A DNA stretch of 21,812 bases, taken from IMG/VR virus record IMGVR_UViG_3300009173_000092, positions 1-21,812 of that record; one strand, given 5' to 3'. This document shows positions 12,415-20,358 of this stretch, piece by piece; position 1 is the stretch's first letter, and each line of letters begins with the position of its first letter. Source of the stretch: a virus. The position numbers and the translations under genes were made by a program. The notes below the pieces were generated by a model. The model was not told the DNA's origin. It ran no database searches and saw only the letters and a list, made by a program, of their open reading frames with translations.

Positions 12415-12680
12415 TGGCGGTTATACAATTAGCGGAACAGGTGAAAAACTTTCTTGTCACCCGTGGACAAGCCTACCGTCAGACGTTCAACGGAATTTAT
12501 GGTGAGCGGGTCTTGATTGATCTGGCGCGGTTCTGTCGGGCGAATGAGAGTACGTTCGTACCTGATTCCCGCGCTGAAGGAATTTTACAAGGACGCCGTG
12601 AGGTGTGGCTCCGTATCTCAAAACACCTCAACCTGTCTGAAGATCAGCTTCAGACGTACTTCAACCCACAAGGAGAGTAG
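12414..12680 (+). CDS. Bbp19-like small phage protein, 88 aa
   Basis: Starts at ATG 12414 overlapping the portal stop (TAATG). FNGIYGERVLIDLARFCR and EGRREVWLRI-type segments (here QGRREVWLRISKHLNLS) match the Bbp19 family first named in Bordetella phage BPP-1, where it lies in the same place between portal and scaffold. The role in the particle is not known to me. The family match is by motif recall, not by search. Confidence 0.8.
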   Translation: MAVIQLAEQVKNFLVTRGQAYRQTFNGIYGERVLIDLARFCRANESTFVPDSRAEGILQGRREVWLRISKHLNLSEDQLQTYFNPQGE

Positions 12681-12685
12681 AGACA

Positions 12686-13579
12686 ATGGCCGAAGAAGCT
12701 GGGTCCGTGGAAGCGGGCAACCCAGGGGAAGCAAACGCGCCCTCTGGCGAGACAAGCGCAGACGTAAACGCGGTAGCGGGTTCGCCCCTAGCTACTGAAA
12801 CAACGACAGGTTGGATTGAAGGGGTACAAGACCCCACGACGAAGGCTTGGGCTGAAGCAAAAGGATTACAAAACGGAAGTTTTGAAAATGTCCTTGGGAG
12901 TTACCACAACCTCGAAAAGATGGTCGGCGCAGACCGCGCCGGGCGCACGATTACTATGCTGGGTGATGATGCCACACCGGAAGAAAAAGCTGAGTTCTAC
13001 ACAAAGCTGGGGCGTCCGAAGGAAGCGGGGCAATACTCTGTCGCGTTGCCTGAAGGCGTCACCGATACCACACGCATTGATATGATGCGTAACAAAGCGC
13101 ACGAACTTGGTATCACGGATGCCCAGCTATCGGGTTTGGCTGAAGCCGACCAAGCGTACTTTGAAGCCGCTACGCAAGGGGCAGTAGATGACAAAGCCGT
13201 CTCTGCCGCTGATGCGGAGAAACAGTTGCGTACCGAATGGGGCGCGGCGTTCGACTTGAAGGTTGCGGGTATTGACGTTGCCGCTCACAAGTTAGGTATG
13301 TCGGACGAACAGTTGACGGGCTTGCGCGAAAGCATGGGTCCGGTGGAAGCCATGAAATTCGTGGACGGTTTAAACACTAAGATTGGAGATCACAATTTCG
13401 AAGATGGCATCCCCGTCACACCGGGCCACAAGACGCCTGAACAAGCTAAAGCAGAATTAGCGGACCTGTCCATGAATAAGGAATTTCAGGACGCTTGGCT
13501 CAATAAACAACACCCCGGTCACACGGCGGCGGTTGAGAAGAAAGCCGCCTTGGCTCGTCTCATGGCGGGTGTGGTGTAA
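12686..13579 (+). CDS. Capsid scaffolding protein
   Basis: 297 residues, acidic and alanine-rich, mostly helical; GGAG at 12671-12674 supports the start at 12686. After a disordered N-terminus (residues 1-40), WIEGVQDPTTKAWAEAKGLQ and LGSYHNLEKMVGADRAG (residues ~73-90) match the scaffold-type opening, followed by DATPEEKAEFYTKLGRPKEA. The C-terminus (HPGHTAAVEKKAALARLM) is a basic helix, as in scaffolds that touch the coat protein. It shapes the procapsid and leaves before DNA entry. Its place just before the capsid gene fits. A GTTTAAAC site at 13368-13375 encodes Leu-Asn. Confidence 0.85.
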   Translation: MAEEAGSVEAGNPGEANAPSGETSADVNAVAGSPLATETTTGWIEGVQDPTTKAWAEAKGLQNGSFENVLGSYHNLEKMVGADRAGRTITMLGDDATPEEKAEFYTKLGRPKEAGQYSVALPEGVTDTTRIDMMRNKAHELGITDAQLSGLAEADQAYFEAATQGAVDDKAVSAADAEKQLRTEWGAAFDLKVAGIDVAAHKLGMSDEQLTGLRESMGPVEAMKFVDGLNTKIGDHNFEDGIPVTPGHKTPEQAKAELADLSMNKEFQDAWLNKQHPGHTAAVEKKAALARLMAGVV

Positions 13580-13749
13580 TGAAACAGGTTCGCTTAGAGG
13601 CCCTCAAGCTGGCAAGCCAGCTTGAGGGTGTGACCTCTGACAATGTATTGGCTGTCGCTGAAATCTTGGCGCAGTATATTGAAGAAGGTCCGAAGGTTGT
13701 TGAGTTGACTACACCACCCCGACAAACCCGAAAGAAACATAAAACATGA
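13579..13749 (+). CDS. Small protein between scaffold and capsid genes, 56 aa
   Basis: Starts at ATG 13579, one base inside the scaffold stop (TAATG). MKQVRLEALKLASQLEGVTS and NVLAVAEILAQYIEEG form two likely helices, followed by a basic tail (TTPPRQTRKKHKT). Its first codons include a perfect 13-bp inverted repeat (13601-13628). Short helical proteins with a basic tail at this locus are common in related phages, but their function is unknown. The start-stop overlap is the main support for a real gene. Confidence 0.6.
   Translation: MKQVRLEALKLASQLEGVTSDNVLAVAEILAQYIEEGPKVVELTTPPRQTRKKHKT
13601..13628. other. Perfect 13-bp inverted repeat inside a small gene
   Basis: CCCTCAAGCTGGC and GCCAGCTTGAGGG are exact inverse repeats separated by AA. 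In RNA this makes a very stable hairpin about 20 nt after the start codon at 13579. No T-run follows, so it is not a standard terminator. It could stabilise or process the mRNA between scaffold and capsid genes. Confidence 0.6.
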
Positions 13750-13932
13750 AACCGTGATCCCCTTGCGTTTAAACATCATATATGCCAATAATGAAATCAG
13801 AGCGCACCATGTGGTGTAGAACGGGCCTCGTCGATAACCCGCAAGGGCCGACCAAACAGCCCTAGTATTGGCCCCGGCTCACCGGACAAGCCTTCAGCTT
13901 TTGTTTTAACTGACAGAAGGAAGGCATTTACA
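13750..13932 (+). promoter_or_regulatory. Leader upstream of the capsid gene
   Basis: 183 nt without a gene. It contains GTTTAAAC at 13767-13774. TTGCGT at 13764-13769 and AATAAT at 13788-13793 are 18 bp apart and could be a weak sigma70-like promoter. The last 20 nt hold AGAAGGAAGG, a strong ribosome binding site for the capsid gene. GC-rich pieces between 13830 and 13890 may fold, but no known RNA family is recognised. A separate promoter would explain high capsid output. Confidence 0.4.
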
Positions 13933-14799
13933 ATGTCTAACGAAATCCTAGACTGGTCACTTATTGACTATAAAAGCACTGTTGAGCATCTGCTTCAACA
14001 GCGTGGGTCTAAGTTTCGTGGCGCGGTTATGGAAGACAGCTACCACGGTAAAAGTGGTGCCGCCGTCAACCAACTCGGTGCAGTTACGGCGGTTGCTAAA
14101 ACCACTCGCCATGCCGATACACCGTTAATCGAAACCCCCCAAGATAAGCGTTGGGTTTTTCCCACCGATTATGAATGGGCTGACCTCATTGACGATCAAG
14201 ACAAGCTCCGTATCATTGCCGATCCCACCAGCCCCTACGCCATCAACGGCGCTATGGCTCTTGGCCGTGCAATCGATGACCTCATCATCACCGCCGCCAC
14301 GGGGACTTCCCTGACGGGCGAAGATGGGACCACTTCAACGACTTTTCCGGCTGGTCAAACAGCCGGGACAACGGCTGGTGGCTTAACGATTGCCAAACTG
14401 CGTGAAGCCATGCAGTTGTTGATTGCCGCTGAAGTCGATGTGGACAACGAGCCTTTGTGGTGTGCCATTGGCGCACAACAGCACGACGATCTTTTAGGTC
14501 AAACTCAGGCTGTCAGCCTGGATTTCACAAATAAGCCTGTGCTTGTTGATGGACGTATTAGAGCCTTCATGGGCTTTAACTTCATCGACAGCCAACGTCT
14601 TGCTCTCTCTGGTACAGATCGCACCGTGGTTACTTGGGCGCAATCTGGCCTTCACCTTGGACTCTGGAACGACATCAATGTCCAGATTTCAGATCGTGCC
14701 GACAAATCTTACTCAACTCAGGTCTACGTCAAGGGAACTTTTGGCGCTACCCGTATTGAGGAAAAGAAAGTCGTCGCAATCACTTGTTCGGAGGCTTAA
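13933..14799 (+). CDS. Major capsid protein
   Basis: 288 residues directly after the scaffold, with the strongest ribosome binding site of the region (AGAAGGAAGG). Segments typical for this coat family: DTPLIETPQDKRWVFPTDYE, YEWADLIDDQDKLRIIADPT, AMALGRAIDDLIITAATGT, and GHRVxxR-like GRIRAFMGFNFIDSQRLAL. The C-terminal half has strand-rich segments and GLWNDINVQISDRADKSYST, ending TRIEEKKVVAITC. An HK97-type fold is inferred from family and position. Length and context match BPP-1-like and other T7-type capsid proteins. Confidence 0.9.
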   Translation: MSNEILDWSLIDYKSTVEHLLQQRGSKFRGAVMEDSYHGKSGAAVNQLGAVTAVAKTTRHADTPLIETPQDKRWVFPTDYEWADLIDDQDKLRIIADPTSPYAINGAMALGRAIDDLIITAATGTSLTGEDGTTSTTFPAGQTAGTTAGGLTIAKLREAMQLLIAAEVDVDNEPLWCAIGAQQHDDLLGQTQAVSLDFTNKPVLVDGRIRAFMGFNFIDSQRLALSGTDRTVVTWAQSGLHLGLWNDINVQISDRADKSYSTQVYVKGTFGATRIEEKKVVAITCSEA

Positions 14800-14802
14800 A
14801 CG

Positions 14803-15261
14803 ATGGCTACAGTTTATAGCACCCAGAAAACTAAGTGGGACCAAGACAGCCCTAAGACTAAGATCAAGACCAGTGAATCTGCTGGTCGTGTTCGTGTTTC
14901 TTATGCCGATTACACAGCGGCGACGGAACAGTCTGACATCCATATGTTCAATCTGCCAAACGGGGCGCGTATCCTGTCCATGCAGCTTGTCCATGTGGCT
15001 CTTGGTAGCACAACCACACTGTCTGTCGGCCATGCGGCTTACAACAACAGCGCGGGGACTGCGGTTGCTCTTGATGTCGATGACTTCAAAGCAGCAGCGG
15101 CGTCTACGGGTATCACCACGGTTGGTGCGGCTCTGACGGCGGCGCTTAAGTTGAACAGCATCGTTGACGCAGACGAGGACGGTATCCCAATTACCGTGTC
15201 TCTGGCTGGCGCTAACGGGTCGGGAAAGATTGAACTCACCTGTACTTGGGTGGTCGATTGA
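14803..15261 (+). CDS. Probable capsid-associated (decoration) protein, 152 aa
   Basis: Follows the capsid stop by 3 nt; GGAGG in the capsid gene's end is the ribosome binding site. The protein is Ala/Thr-rich and strand-rich: GRVRVSYADYTAATEQ, then FNLPNGARILSMQLVHVALG and TTTLSVGHAAYNNSAG, ending KIELTCTWVVD. This layout is seen in proteins encoded directly after podovirus capsid genes (Bbp16-like place) that probably bind or stabilise the capsid. No catalytic motif. A hairpin follows. Function inferred from position. Confidence 0.65.
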   Translation: MATVYSTQKTKWDQDSPKTKIKTSESAGRVRVSYADYTAATEQSDIHMFNLPNGARILSMQLVHVALGSTTTLSVGHAAYNNSAGTAVALDVDDFKAAAASTGITTVGAALTAALKLNSIVDADEDGIPITVSLAGANGSGKIELTCTWVVD

Positions 15262-15266
15262 TTTGG

Positions 15267-15294
15267 TGGGGTGACGGCCACCGCCGTCACCCCA
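15267..15294 (+). terminator. Hairpin after the capsid block
   Basis: TGGGGTGACGGC and GCCGTCACCCCA form a perfect 12-bp stem around CACC, followed by TTCTATCTT. The T tract is broken, so it may end only part of the transcripts, giving more capsid than tail mRNA. Confidence 0.65.
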
Positions 15295-15317
15295 TTCTAT
15301 CTTAAAGGAGTTTAAAC

Positions 15318-15890
15318 ATGGCTGACGACTATGCCCTCGCATACAAGAAAATCACTGAATTAACTACCGCCACGGGCGTCCCCGCCTCTGGTGATTATAA
15401 TGTCCGTTGGGACGCCAGCACGGGTGGGCCTGTCAAAATTGATGCTACCAGCCTTACGGATACTGTCGGGACGACAGCTACGGCGGATGAATTGAATATG
15501 GCTGCGGATAGCTCGGCTAATACAGAGCTTGTCACAACTACTAATGTACTTACTGCGGCTGAAAGTGGTGCAACCCTTGTCTTCAATACTGCGACAGCGT
15601 TTGTAACTACCTTACCGGCCCTGGCTAAAGGGGTACGTTATAAATTCTATGCGGGTGCTACTGAAGTCACTGGGGGCAATCATACTATTGCTTGTACCAA
15701 CAATGACAATACCATTCATGGGCAATGCACCGTTGCTGGTGCTTTGGTTGCTGCTGCTGATGAAGGTGTTATTAATCTTGTTGCTGATAAATTCCTCCAA
15801 GGTGATTGGATTGAAGTATTCTGTGATGGCGTAGGTTGGTATGTAAGCGGTCAAGTGGTCACTTCTGGTGGTTGCACGTTTACGACTTAA
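15318..15890 (+). CDS. Probable head or tail decoration protein, 190 aa
   Basis: The start is preceded by AAAGGAG and then TTTAAAC, so a GTTTAAAC site fills the gap between ribosome binding site and ATG. The protein is Thr/Ala/Val-rich and mostly beta: KKITELTTATGVPASGDY at the N-terminus, TAAESGATLVFNTATAF in the middle, and YKFYAGATEVTGGNHTIAC, DKFLQGDWIEVFCDGVGWYV near the end. The middle segment looks like those in phage decoration and fibre-base proteins. No enzymatic motif. Its base composition is a little more AT-rich than neighbouring tail genes. Confidence 0.6.
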   Translation: MADDYALAYKKITELTTATGVPASGDYNVRWDASTGGPVKIDATSLTDTVGTTATADELNMAADSSANTELVTTTNVLTAAESGATLVFNTATAFVTTLPALAKGVRYKFYAGATEVTGGNHTIACTNNDNTIHGQCTVAGALVAAADEGVINLVADKFLQGDWIEVFCDGVGWYVSGQVVTSGGCTFTT

Positions 15891-15902
15891 CAGGAGCGGT
15901 AA

Positions 15903-16478
15903 ATGACTGATGCGGTAAGCATCTGCAACCTCGCTCTGCAACGGGTAGGCGCTAAGTCTATCTCGTCCTTAGCTGAAGACAGCACCGCTGGCCGGGCTTG
16001 CAACCGGGTTTACGCGCAAGCCCGCGACAGCGAACTCCGCGCTAACTCTTGGGCGTTTGCCCGCGAACGGGTACAGGTTGCAGCAGATAGTACGGACCCG
16101 GTTTTTGGCGCGGCGAAGCGTTATGCTATCCCGTCAGACAGTCTCAGGGTACTCCCGACCAACGGGGTCGATGGCACGGATACCCAGGATGACTTTGAGA
16201 TATACGGACGGTTCATCCACACCGACCACAGTTCGCCTGTTAATCTTGTGTACGTCAAACGTATCACAGACGAAGGCACATTCGACGCCTTGTTCGTGGA
16301 ACTTCTGATTGCCCGTATTGCTATGGATATATCAGAGAAGGTGACACAGTCGAATAAGAAGAAAGAGGAAGCACGTTTTCATTATAAGGAGGTCCAGAAA
16401 GAGGCGCGGCGGGTTAATGCGTTTGAACGTCCACCGCAGAAGCCGCCTACGGACACTTGGGTTACCGCGAGGCTTTAA
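15903..16478 (+). CDS. Tail tubular protein A-like adaptor (T7 gp11-like)
   Basis: 191 residues, usual size. AVSICNLALQRVGAKSISSL at the start is the hallmark, then YAQARDSELRANSWAFARERV, and the middle KRYAIPSDSLRVLPTNG. The C-terminal helix (KKKEEARFHYKEVQKEARRV) is typical too. The protein forms the ring between portal and tail nozzle. CAGGAG lies before the ATG. The next gene starts immediately at its stop codon. Confidence 0.9.
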   Translation: MTDAVSICNLALQRVGAKSISSLAEDSTAGRACNRVYAQARDSELRANSWAFARERVQVAADSTDPVFGAAKRYAIPSDSLRVLPTNGVDGTDTQDDFEIYGRFIHTDHSSPVNLVYVKRITDEGTFDALFVELLIARIAMDISEKVTQSNKKKEEARFHYKEVQKEARRVNAFERPPQKPPTDTWVTARL

Positions 16479-19400
16479 GTGTCAAAAGTCTCAGCAATAC
16501 AGAACAATTTCAACGGTGGGGAAATTTCATCTCTCTTGTATGGTCGGCCTGACGTTGACCGCTACAAGACGGGCCTGAAGACCTGTTTAAACTTCATCCC
16601 TCTGGTGCAGGGTCCGGTTGAACGCCGTCCCGGTACAGTCTTCATCAAGGAAGTTAAAACAAGTTCTCTATCCACTAGGATTGTACGTTTTGAGTTTTCG
16701 ACCACTCAGGCGTATATCCTTGAATTTGGGCATCTCTACGCTCGATTTTATAAAGATAACGGGGCGATTCGTTCATCCACCTCCACCATTTCAGCCGCGA
16801 CAAAAGCCAATCCTTGTGTTGTAACAGACACAGGTCACGGCTATTCAAACGGCGCGGAGATTTTCATAACTGCTGTTGTTGGGATGACGGAGTTGAACGA
16901 CAAGTATTATCTTGTCGCTAGTAAGACCACCAACACCTACGAACTGACGAACATCGACGGGACCAACATCAATAGTTCTTCTTTTACCACCTATTCGTCC
17001 GCTGGTACGTCCGCGCAAACGATTGAGTTAGCCACCACCTACACCACGGCGTCCCTGTTTCAGTTGAAATTTGCACAGAGCGCAGACATCCTTTATGTGA
17101 CGCACCCTGATTTCGAGCCGCGTAAGATTTCGCGCTCTGCGGATACCGTCTGGACGATCACCGACATTACCTTCGCCGATGGCCCGTATTTACGGACGAA
17201 CACCGAAACGACAACAATGGGGCTTTCAGGAACTACCGGGTCCGTCACTGTCACTTCCGCTGACCCCACCACTTCCACGATTTCAGGCGCGACCCAGGCC
17301 GACCCGTGTGTCGTTACAGACACCGGGCATGGCTACAGTAGCGGCGATACGATTTTCATAGCAGCCGTTGTTGGTATGACGGAATTGAACGATATATTTT
17401 ACCATGTCACGGTCATAGACGCTAATAGCTACAGCTTACAAAATACGTCTGACGTTGATATTGATAGCACTGGTTTCACCTCGTATGGGTCCGCTGGTAC
17501 GTCCGCACAACACACCAAAGGTATCAACGATCAAGACGGGTTCAAGTCCACCGATGTCGGGCGGCTCATCCGCTGGCAAGACCCCGCTTCAGAGTGGACG
17601 TATCTGACGATCACGGCGGTTACGAACGCGAAGACTTGCACCGCTTTTATAGACGGCCCTGATGCGTCCGCTACCACCGCTACGGCAGACTGGCGGCTTG
17701 GGGCTTGGTCAGACAACACCAGCTACCCCGGCGCGGTTACGTTCCACCAGAATAGGCTTTGTTTTGCTGGTGGGACAAGTGAGCCGCAACGTGTGGACAT
17801 GAGCCGCACGGGTGACTTTGAGAATTTCGCGCCCACGGACGTTGACGCCACGGTGGTTGACGATCACGCCATTACGAACAATCTATCCGCTGACACCGTC
17901 AACGCTATCCAATGGATTGCAGACGATGAGAAAGGTCTGTTGATTGGGACCGTAGGCGGCGAGTGGGTCTTGCGCCCGTCTGACACAGGCGGCGTCACCA
18001 CCCCCGCCAACGTCCAGAGTAAGCGGTCATCTGCCTACGGTAGCGCCAACATCCAACCCATGCGGGCTGGGCGCGCCATCCTGTTCGTTCAGCGGGCGTT
18101 GCGTAAGGTCCGCGAACTAGCCTACGTCTTTGAGGATGACGGTTTCAGAGCGCCCGACCTGACGCTGGTGTCCGAACATATTAGCCGTTCTGGTATCGTG
18201 GAAATGACGTACCAGACAGAGCCTCAGAGCCTTCTATGGTGTACCCTGACGGACGGTACGTTGATCTGCTTGACCTACGAGCGCGACCAGAAGGTTGTCG
18301 GCTGGTCACGGCACGTTCTAGGGGGGCAGAGTGACGCGGGAACGGCCCAAACCAAGGTCGAGAGCGTTGCCGTCATACCGAACACGAACGGCACGGCTGA
18401 CGAACTTTACATAGTTGTTCAGCGGTACATCAACGGCGCGACCCGCCGCTACATTGAGTATTTGAAACCTCACTGGGAAGAAAGTAACGACCCTGAAGAC
18501 GCCTTCTTTGTCGATTGCGGGTTGAGCCTTGACGTACCGCTGACGATCACCGCCGCAACCGCCGCCGACCCGTGCGTGATTACGTCAGCGTCACACGGCG
18601 TCGATGGCGGCGACGATGTCCGAATTACTTTTGTCAAAGGGATGACGGAGTTGAACGGAGTCGCCTACATTGCGGGCGAGACAGCGACAAACACCTTGGA
18701 GTTGTTCAGCAACACCAAACAGAACACCACCATTTCAGCCGCGACAGCAGCGAACCCCCCAGTTATTACCGCCGCCGCACATGGTCTGTCAGATGGTGAT
18801 GAAATCGGTATATTTGGTGTCGTCGGGATGACCGAGTTGAACGGGAAGGGTTTTACCGTAGCCAACAAAACCTCTGATACTTTTCAATTGTCGGGTATCA
18901 CCGGAGCCGGATACACCTCCTACACCAGCGGGGGCGACCTTCGCCACGCCATCAACAGCACCGCATTCACCACCTACGTCTCTGGCGGCGAACTCAGAGA
19001 GCGGGCCACGGTTCTCTCCGGCCTCGACCACCTTGAAGGTGAGGTTGTGAAGGTGCTAACGGAAGGTTCTACTCACGCCGATAAAACTGTAACATCAGGT
19101 GCAATTACATTGGATAGGTCATCTGCCATAACTCATGTTGGTTTGGCCTATACGTCTGATTTTGAGACACTACGACAGGATGCCGGCGCCCGGGATGGTA
19201 CGAGCCAAGGTAAGTTCATCCGCTTCCACCGCGTCATTATCAGGTTCCTTCAGACCCTTGGCGGGTTCATGGGGCCAGACACAGATAACCTCGACCGGCT
19301 GGTCCTCCGCGAAGGCGGTGACCCGATGGACACCGCCGTTCCGCTGTTCACAGGTGACCACGAGTTAGAGTGGGACGGTGAGTTGTCCACGGACGAACAC

Positions 19401-19481
19401 TTTTTTTACCGGCAGACCGACCCCTTACCTGTTACCATTGAGGCAATCATGCCCCAGATGGAAACACAGGATAGATCATAA
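16479..19481 (+). CDS. Tail tubular protein B-like nozzle protein with four FCCH-like repeats
   Basis: 1000 residues from a GTG at 16479 (GAGG 6 nt upstream). SAIQNNFNGGEISSLLYGRP and LKTCLNFIPLVQGPVERRPG at the start mark the T7 gp12-like nozzle family; TYPGAVTFHQNRLCFAGGT-like SYPGAVTFHQNRLCFAGG at ~415 is another hallmark. Inserted are four copies of a ~75-residue beta domain (residues ~103-180, 267-344, 689-745 and 751-822), each with xPCVVT...GHGxxxGD, VVGMTELND/G and a terminal TxYxSxGT; phage databases call this E1 FCCH-like. The last two are arranged so that copy 4 interrupts copy 3. The nozzle conducts DNA; the repeats may bind sugars or extend the tail. It overlaps the next gene by 1 nt. 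Confidence 0.9.
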   Translation: MSKVSAIQNNFNGGEISSLLYGRPDVDRYKTGLKTCLNFIPLVQGPVERRPGTVFIKEVKTSSLSTRIVRFEFSTTQAYILEFGHLYARFYKDNGAIRSSTSTISAATKANPCVVTDTGHGYSNGAEIFITAVVGMTELNDKYYLVASKTTNTYELTNIDGTNINSSSFTTYSSAGTSAQTIELATTYTTASLFQLKFAQSADILYVTHPDFEPRKISRSADTVWTITDITFADGPYLRTNTETTTMGLSGTTGSVTVTSADPTTSTISGATQADPCVVTDTGHGYSSGDTIFIAAVVGMTELNDIFYHVTVIDANSYSLQNTSDVDIDSTGFTSYGSAGTSAQHTKGINDQDGFKSTDVGRLIRWQDPASEWTYLTITAVTNAKTCTAFIDGPDASATTATADWRLGAWSDNTSYPGAVTFHQNRLCFAGGTSEPQRVDMSRTGDFENFAPTDVDATVVDDHAITNNLSADTVNAIQWIADDEKGLLIGTVGGEWVLRPSDTGGVTTPANVQSKRSSAYGSANIQPMRAGRAILFVQRALRKVRELAYVFEDDGFRAPDLTLVSEHISRSGIVEMTYQTEPQSLLWCTLTDGTLICLTYERDQKVVGWSRHVLGGQSDAGTAQTKVESVAVIPNTNGTADELYIVVQRYINGATRRYIEYLKPHWEESNDPEDAFFVDCGLSLDVPLTITAATAADPCVITSASHGVDGGDDVRITFVKGMTELNGVAYIAGETATNTLELFSNTKQNTTISAATAANPPVITAAAHGLSDGDEIGIFGVVGMTELNGKGFTVANKTSDTFQLSGITGAGYTSYTSGGDLRHAINSTAFTTYVSGGELRERATVLSGLDHLEGEVVKVLTEGSTHADKTVTSGAITLDRSSAITHVGLAYTSDFETLRQDAGARDGTSQGKFIRFHRVIIRFLQTLGGFMGPDTDNLDRLVLREGGDPMDTAVPLFTGDHELEWDGELSTDEHFFYRQTDPLPVTIEAIMPQMETQDRS

Positions 19482-19909
19482 TGTTTGAAGTTGTACCTTT
19501 CAAAGCAGAACACCTCGCCGCCATACAGTTACAATCCATGCAAGCGCACTTGAGTAATTGGGTCACGCTAGAGGAGGGTGTGGGGCTTGAGCAATCACCC
19601 GGCTACACGGCTTTCTCTGATGGTAAACCTATCGGCGCGGCGGGTGTTCTACCTTTGTGGATGGGCCGCGCAATGGCTTGGGCGTTTATCGCAAAGAGTA
19701 CGCCCCAAGACTTCCTCAAGGGCCACCGTGTTGTTAAAAAATTCTTGGATGGTTGTCACATCAGGCGCATTGAAATGACCGTCGATTGCGATTTTCCAGC
19801 GGCGCACCGCTGGGCCAAAATGCTGGGCTTTGAAATGGAGTGCGAACGGATGAAGCATTACAGCCCTGACGGACGGGACTGTGCGCTATATGCGAGGATA
19901 ACCCCGTGA
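19481..19909 (+). CDS. T7 gp13-like internal virion protein with GNAT-type fold
   Basis: 142 residues, start overlapping the previous stop (TAATG). FEVVPFKAEHLAAIQLQS at the start, GYTAFSDGKPIGAAGVLPLW in the middle and AHRWAKMLGFEMECERMKHY near the end fit the gp13/DUF2833 family, which resembles GNAT acetyltransferases. The 'HRVVKKFLDG' and 'AxxWAKxLGF' segments are GNAT-like. T7 gp13 is needed for virion assembly although it is not a lasting part of the particle. Acetyltransferase activity has not been shown for the group. Confidence 0.75.
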   Translation: MFEVVPFKAEHLAAIQLQSMQAHLSNWVTLEEGVGLEQSPGYTAFSDGKPIGAAGVLPLWMGRAMAWAFIAKSTPQDFLKGHRVVKKFLDGCHIRRIEMTVDCDFPAAHRWAKMLGFEMECERMKHYSPDGRDCALYARITP

Positions 19910-20358
19910 CAGAGGTAATCCGCATCACGTTTAAACAGGCTTTCGATGACCCCGACTTCACCACTCTGTTCGATGAGTATTGCGAAGAAAGCGCCATGAA
20001 CGGTATGCCGCAACCTGTCTGCCAGCCAGCGATTTACCAACAGATTGAGGACGCCGGGATAATGCACGTTCTCGGTGCGTATGATGATGACCGCATGGTC
20101 GGCTTCCTGAACCTGTTAGTTAATACCCTGCCGCACTACGGTAAGTTGGTAGCCACCACCGAAAGTTATTTCGTAGGGTTTAAACACCGTAAAGGCGGTG
20201 CAGGGTTGATGCTGTTGCGGGAAGCTGAACGCTTGGCAACCACGCTGGGTGCGGTGGGTATACTGGTCAGTTCTCCGAACGGTAGCAAGCTGGCTGAAGT
20301 CATGCCGAAGGTTGGCTACACGGCGGCTAACCAAGTATTCTTCAGGTCACTACAATGA
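19906..20358 (+). CDS. GNAT family acetyltransferase
   Basis: GTG start at 19906 overlapping the previous stop by 4 nt. 150 residues of a typical GNAT: strand VLGAYDDDRMVGFLNLLV, then SYFVGFKHRKGGAGLMLLRE at ~88-107 with the acetyl-CoA binding loop HRKGGAG at 94-100, and ILVSSPNGSKLAEVMPKVGY at the end. This is a second GNAT-like protein directly after the gp13-like one. The substrate is unknown; a virion or host protein, or a small molecule, are all possible. GTTTAAAC sites at 19929 and 20178 both encode Phe-Lys. Confidence 0.85.
   Translation: MTEVIRITFKQAFDDPDFTTLFDEYCEESAMNGMPQPVCQPAIYQQIEDAGIMHVLGAYDDDRMVGFLNLLVNTLPHYGKLVATTESYFVGFKHRKGGAGLMLLREAERLATTLGAVGILVSSPNGSKLAEVMPKVGYTAANQVFFRSLQ

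Larger units (their letters stand above)
2274..20185. repeat. Dispersed palindrome GTTTAAAC, 15 copies
   Basis: Exact copies start at 2274, 3750, 4026, 4660, 6018, 7532, 8342, 10116, 11133, 13368, 13767, 15310, 16585, 19929 and 20178. Six are outside genes (4660 and 6018 in terminator loops, 7532 and 10116 beside terminators, 13767 in the capsid leader, 15310 just before an ATG), one contains the terS stop codon and eight are inside genes. The coordinates given span the first to the last copy; the DNA between is not repetitive. Confidence 0.9.

Noticed and set aside
14543-15342. Long open frames on both strands over the end of the capsid gene (about 200 codons)
   Set aside because: They lie over two well supported genes, have no ribosome binding sites and show Arg/Leu/Ser-rich shadow composition.
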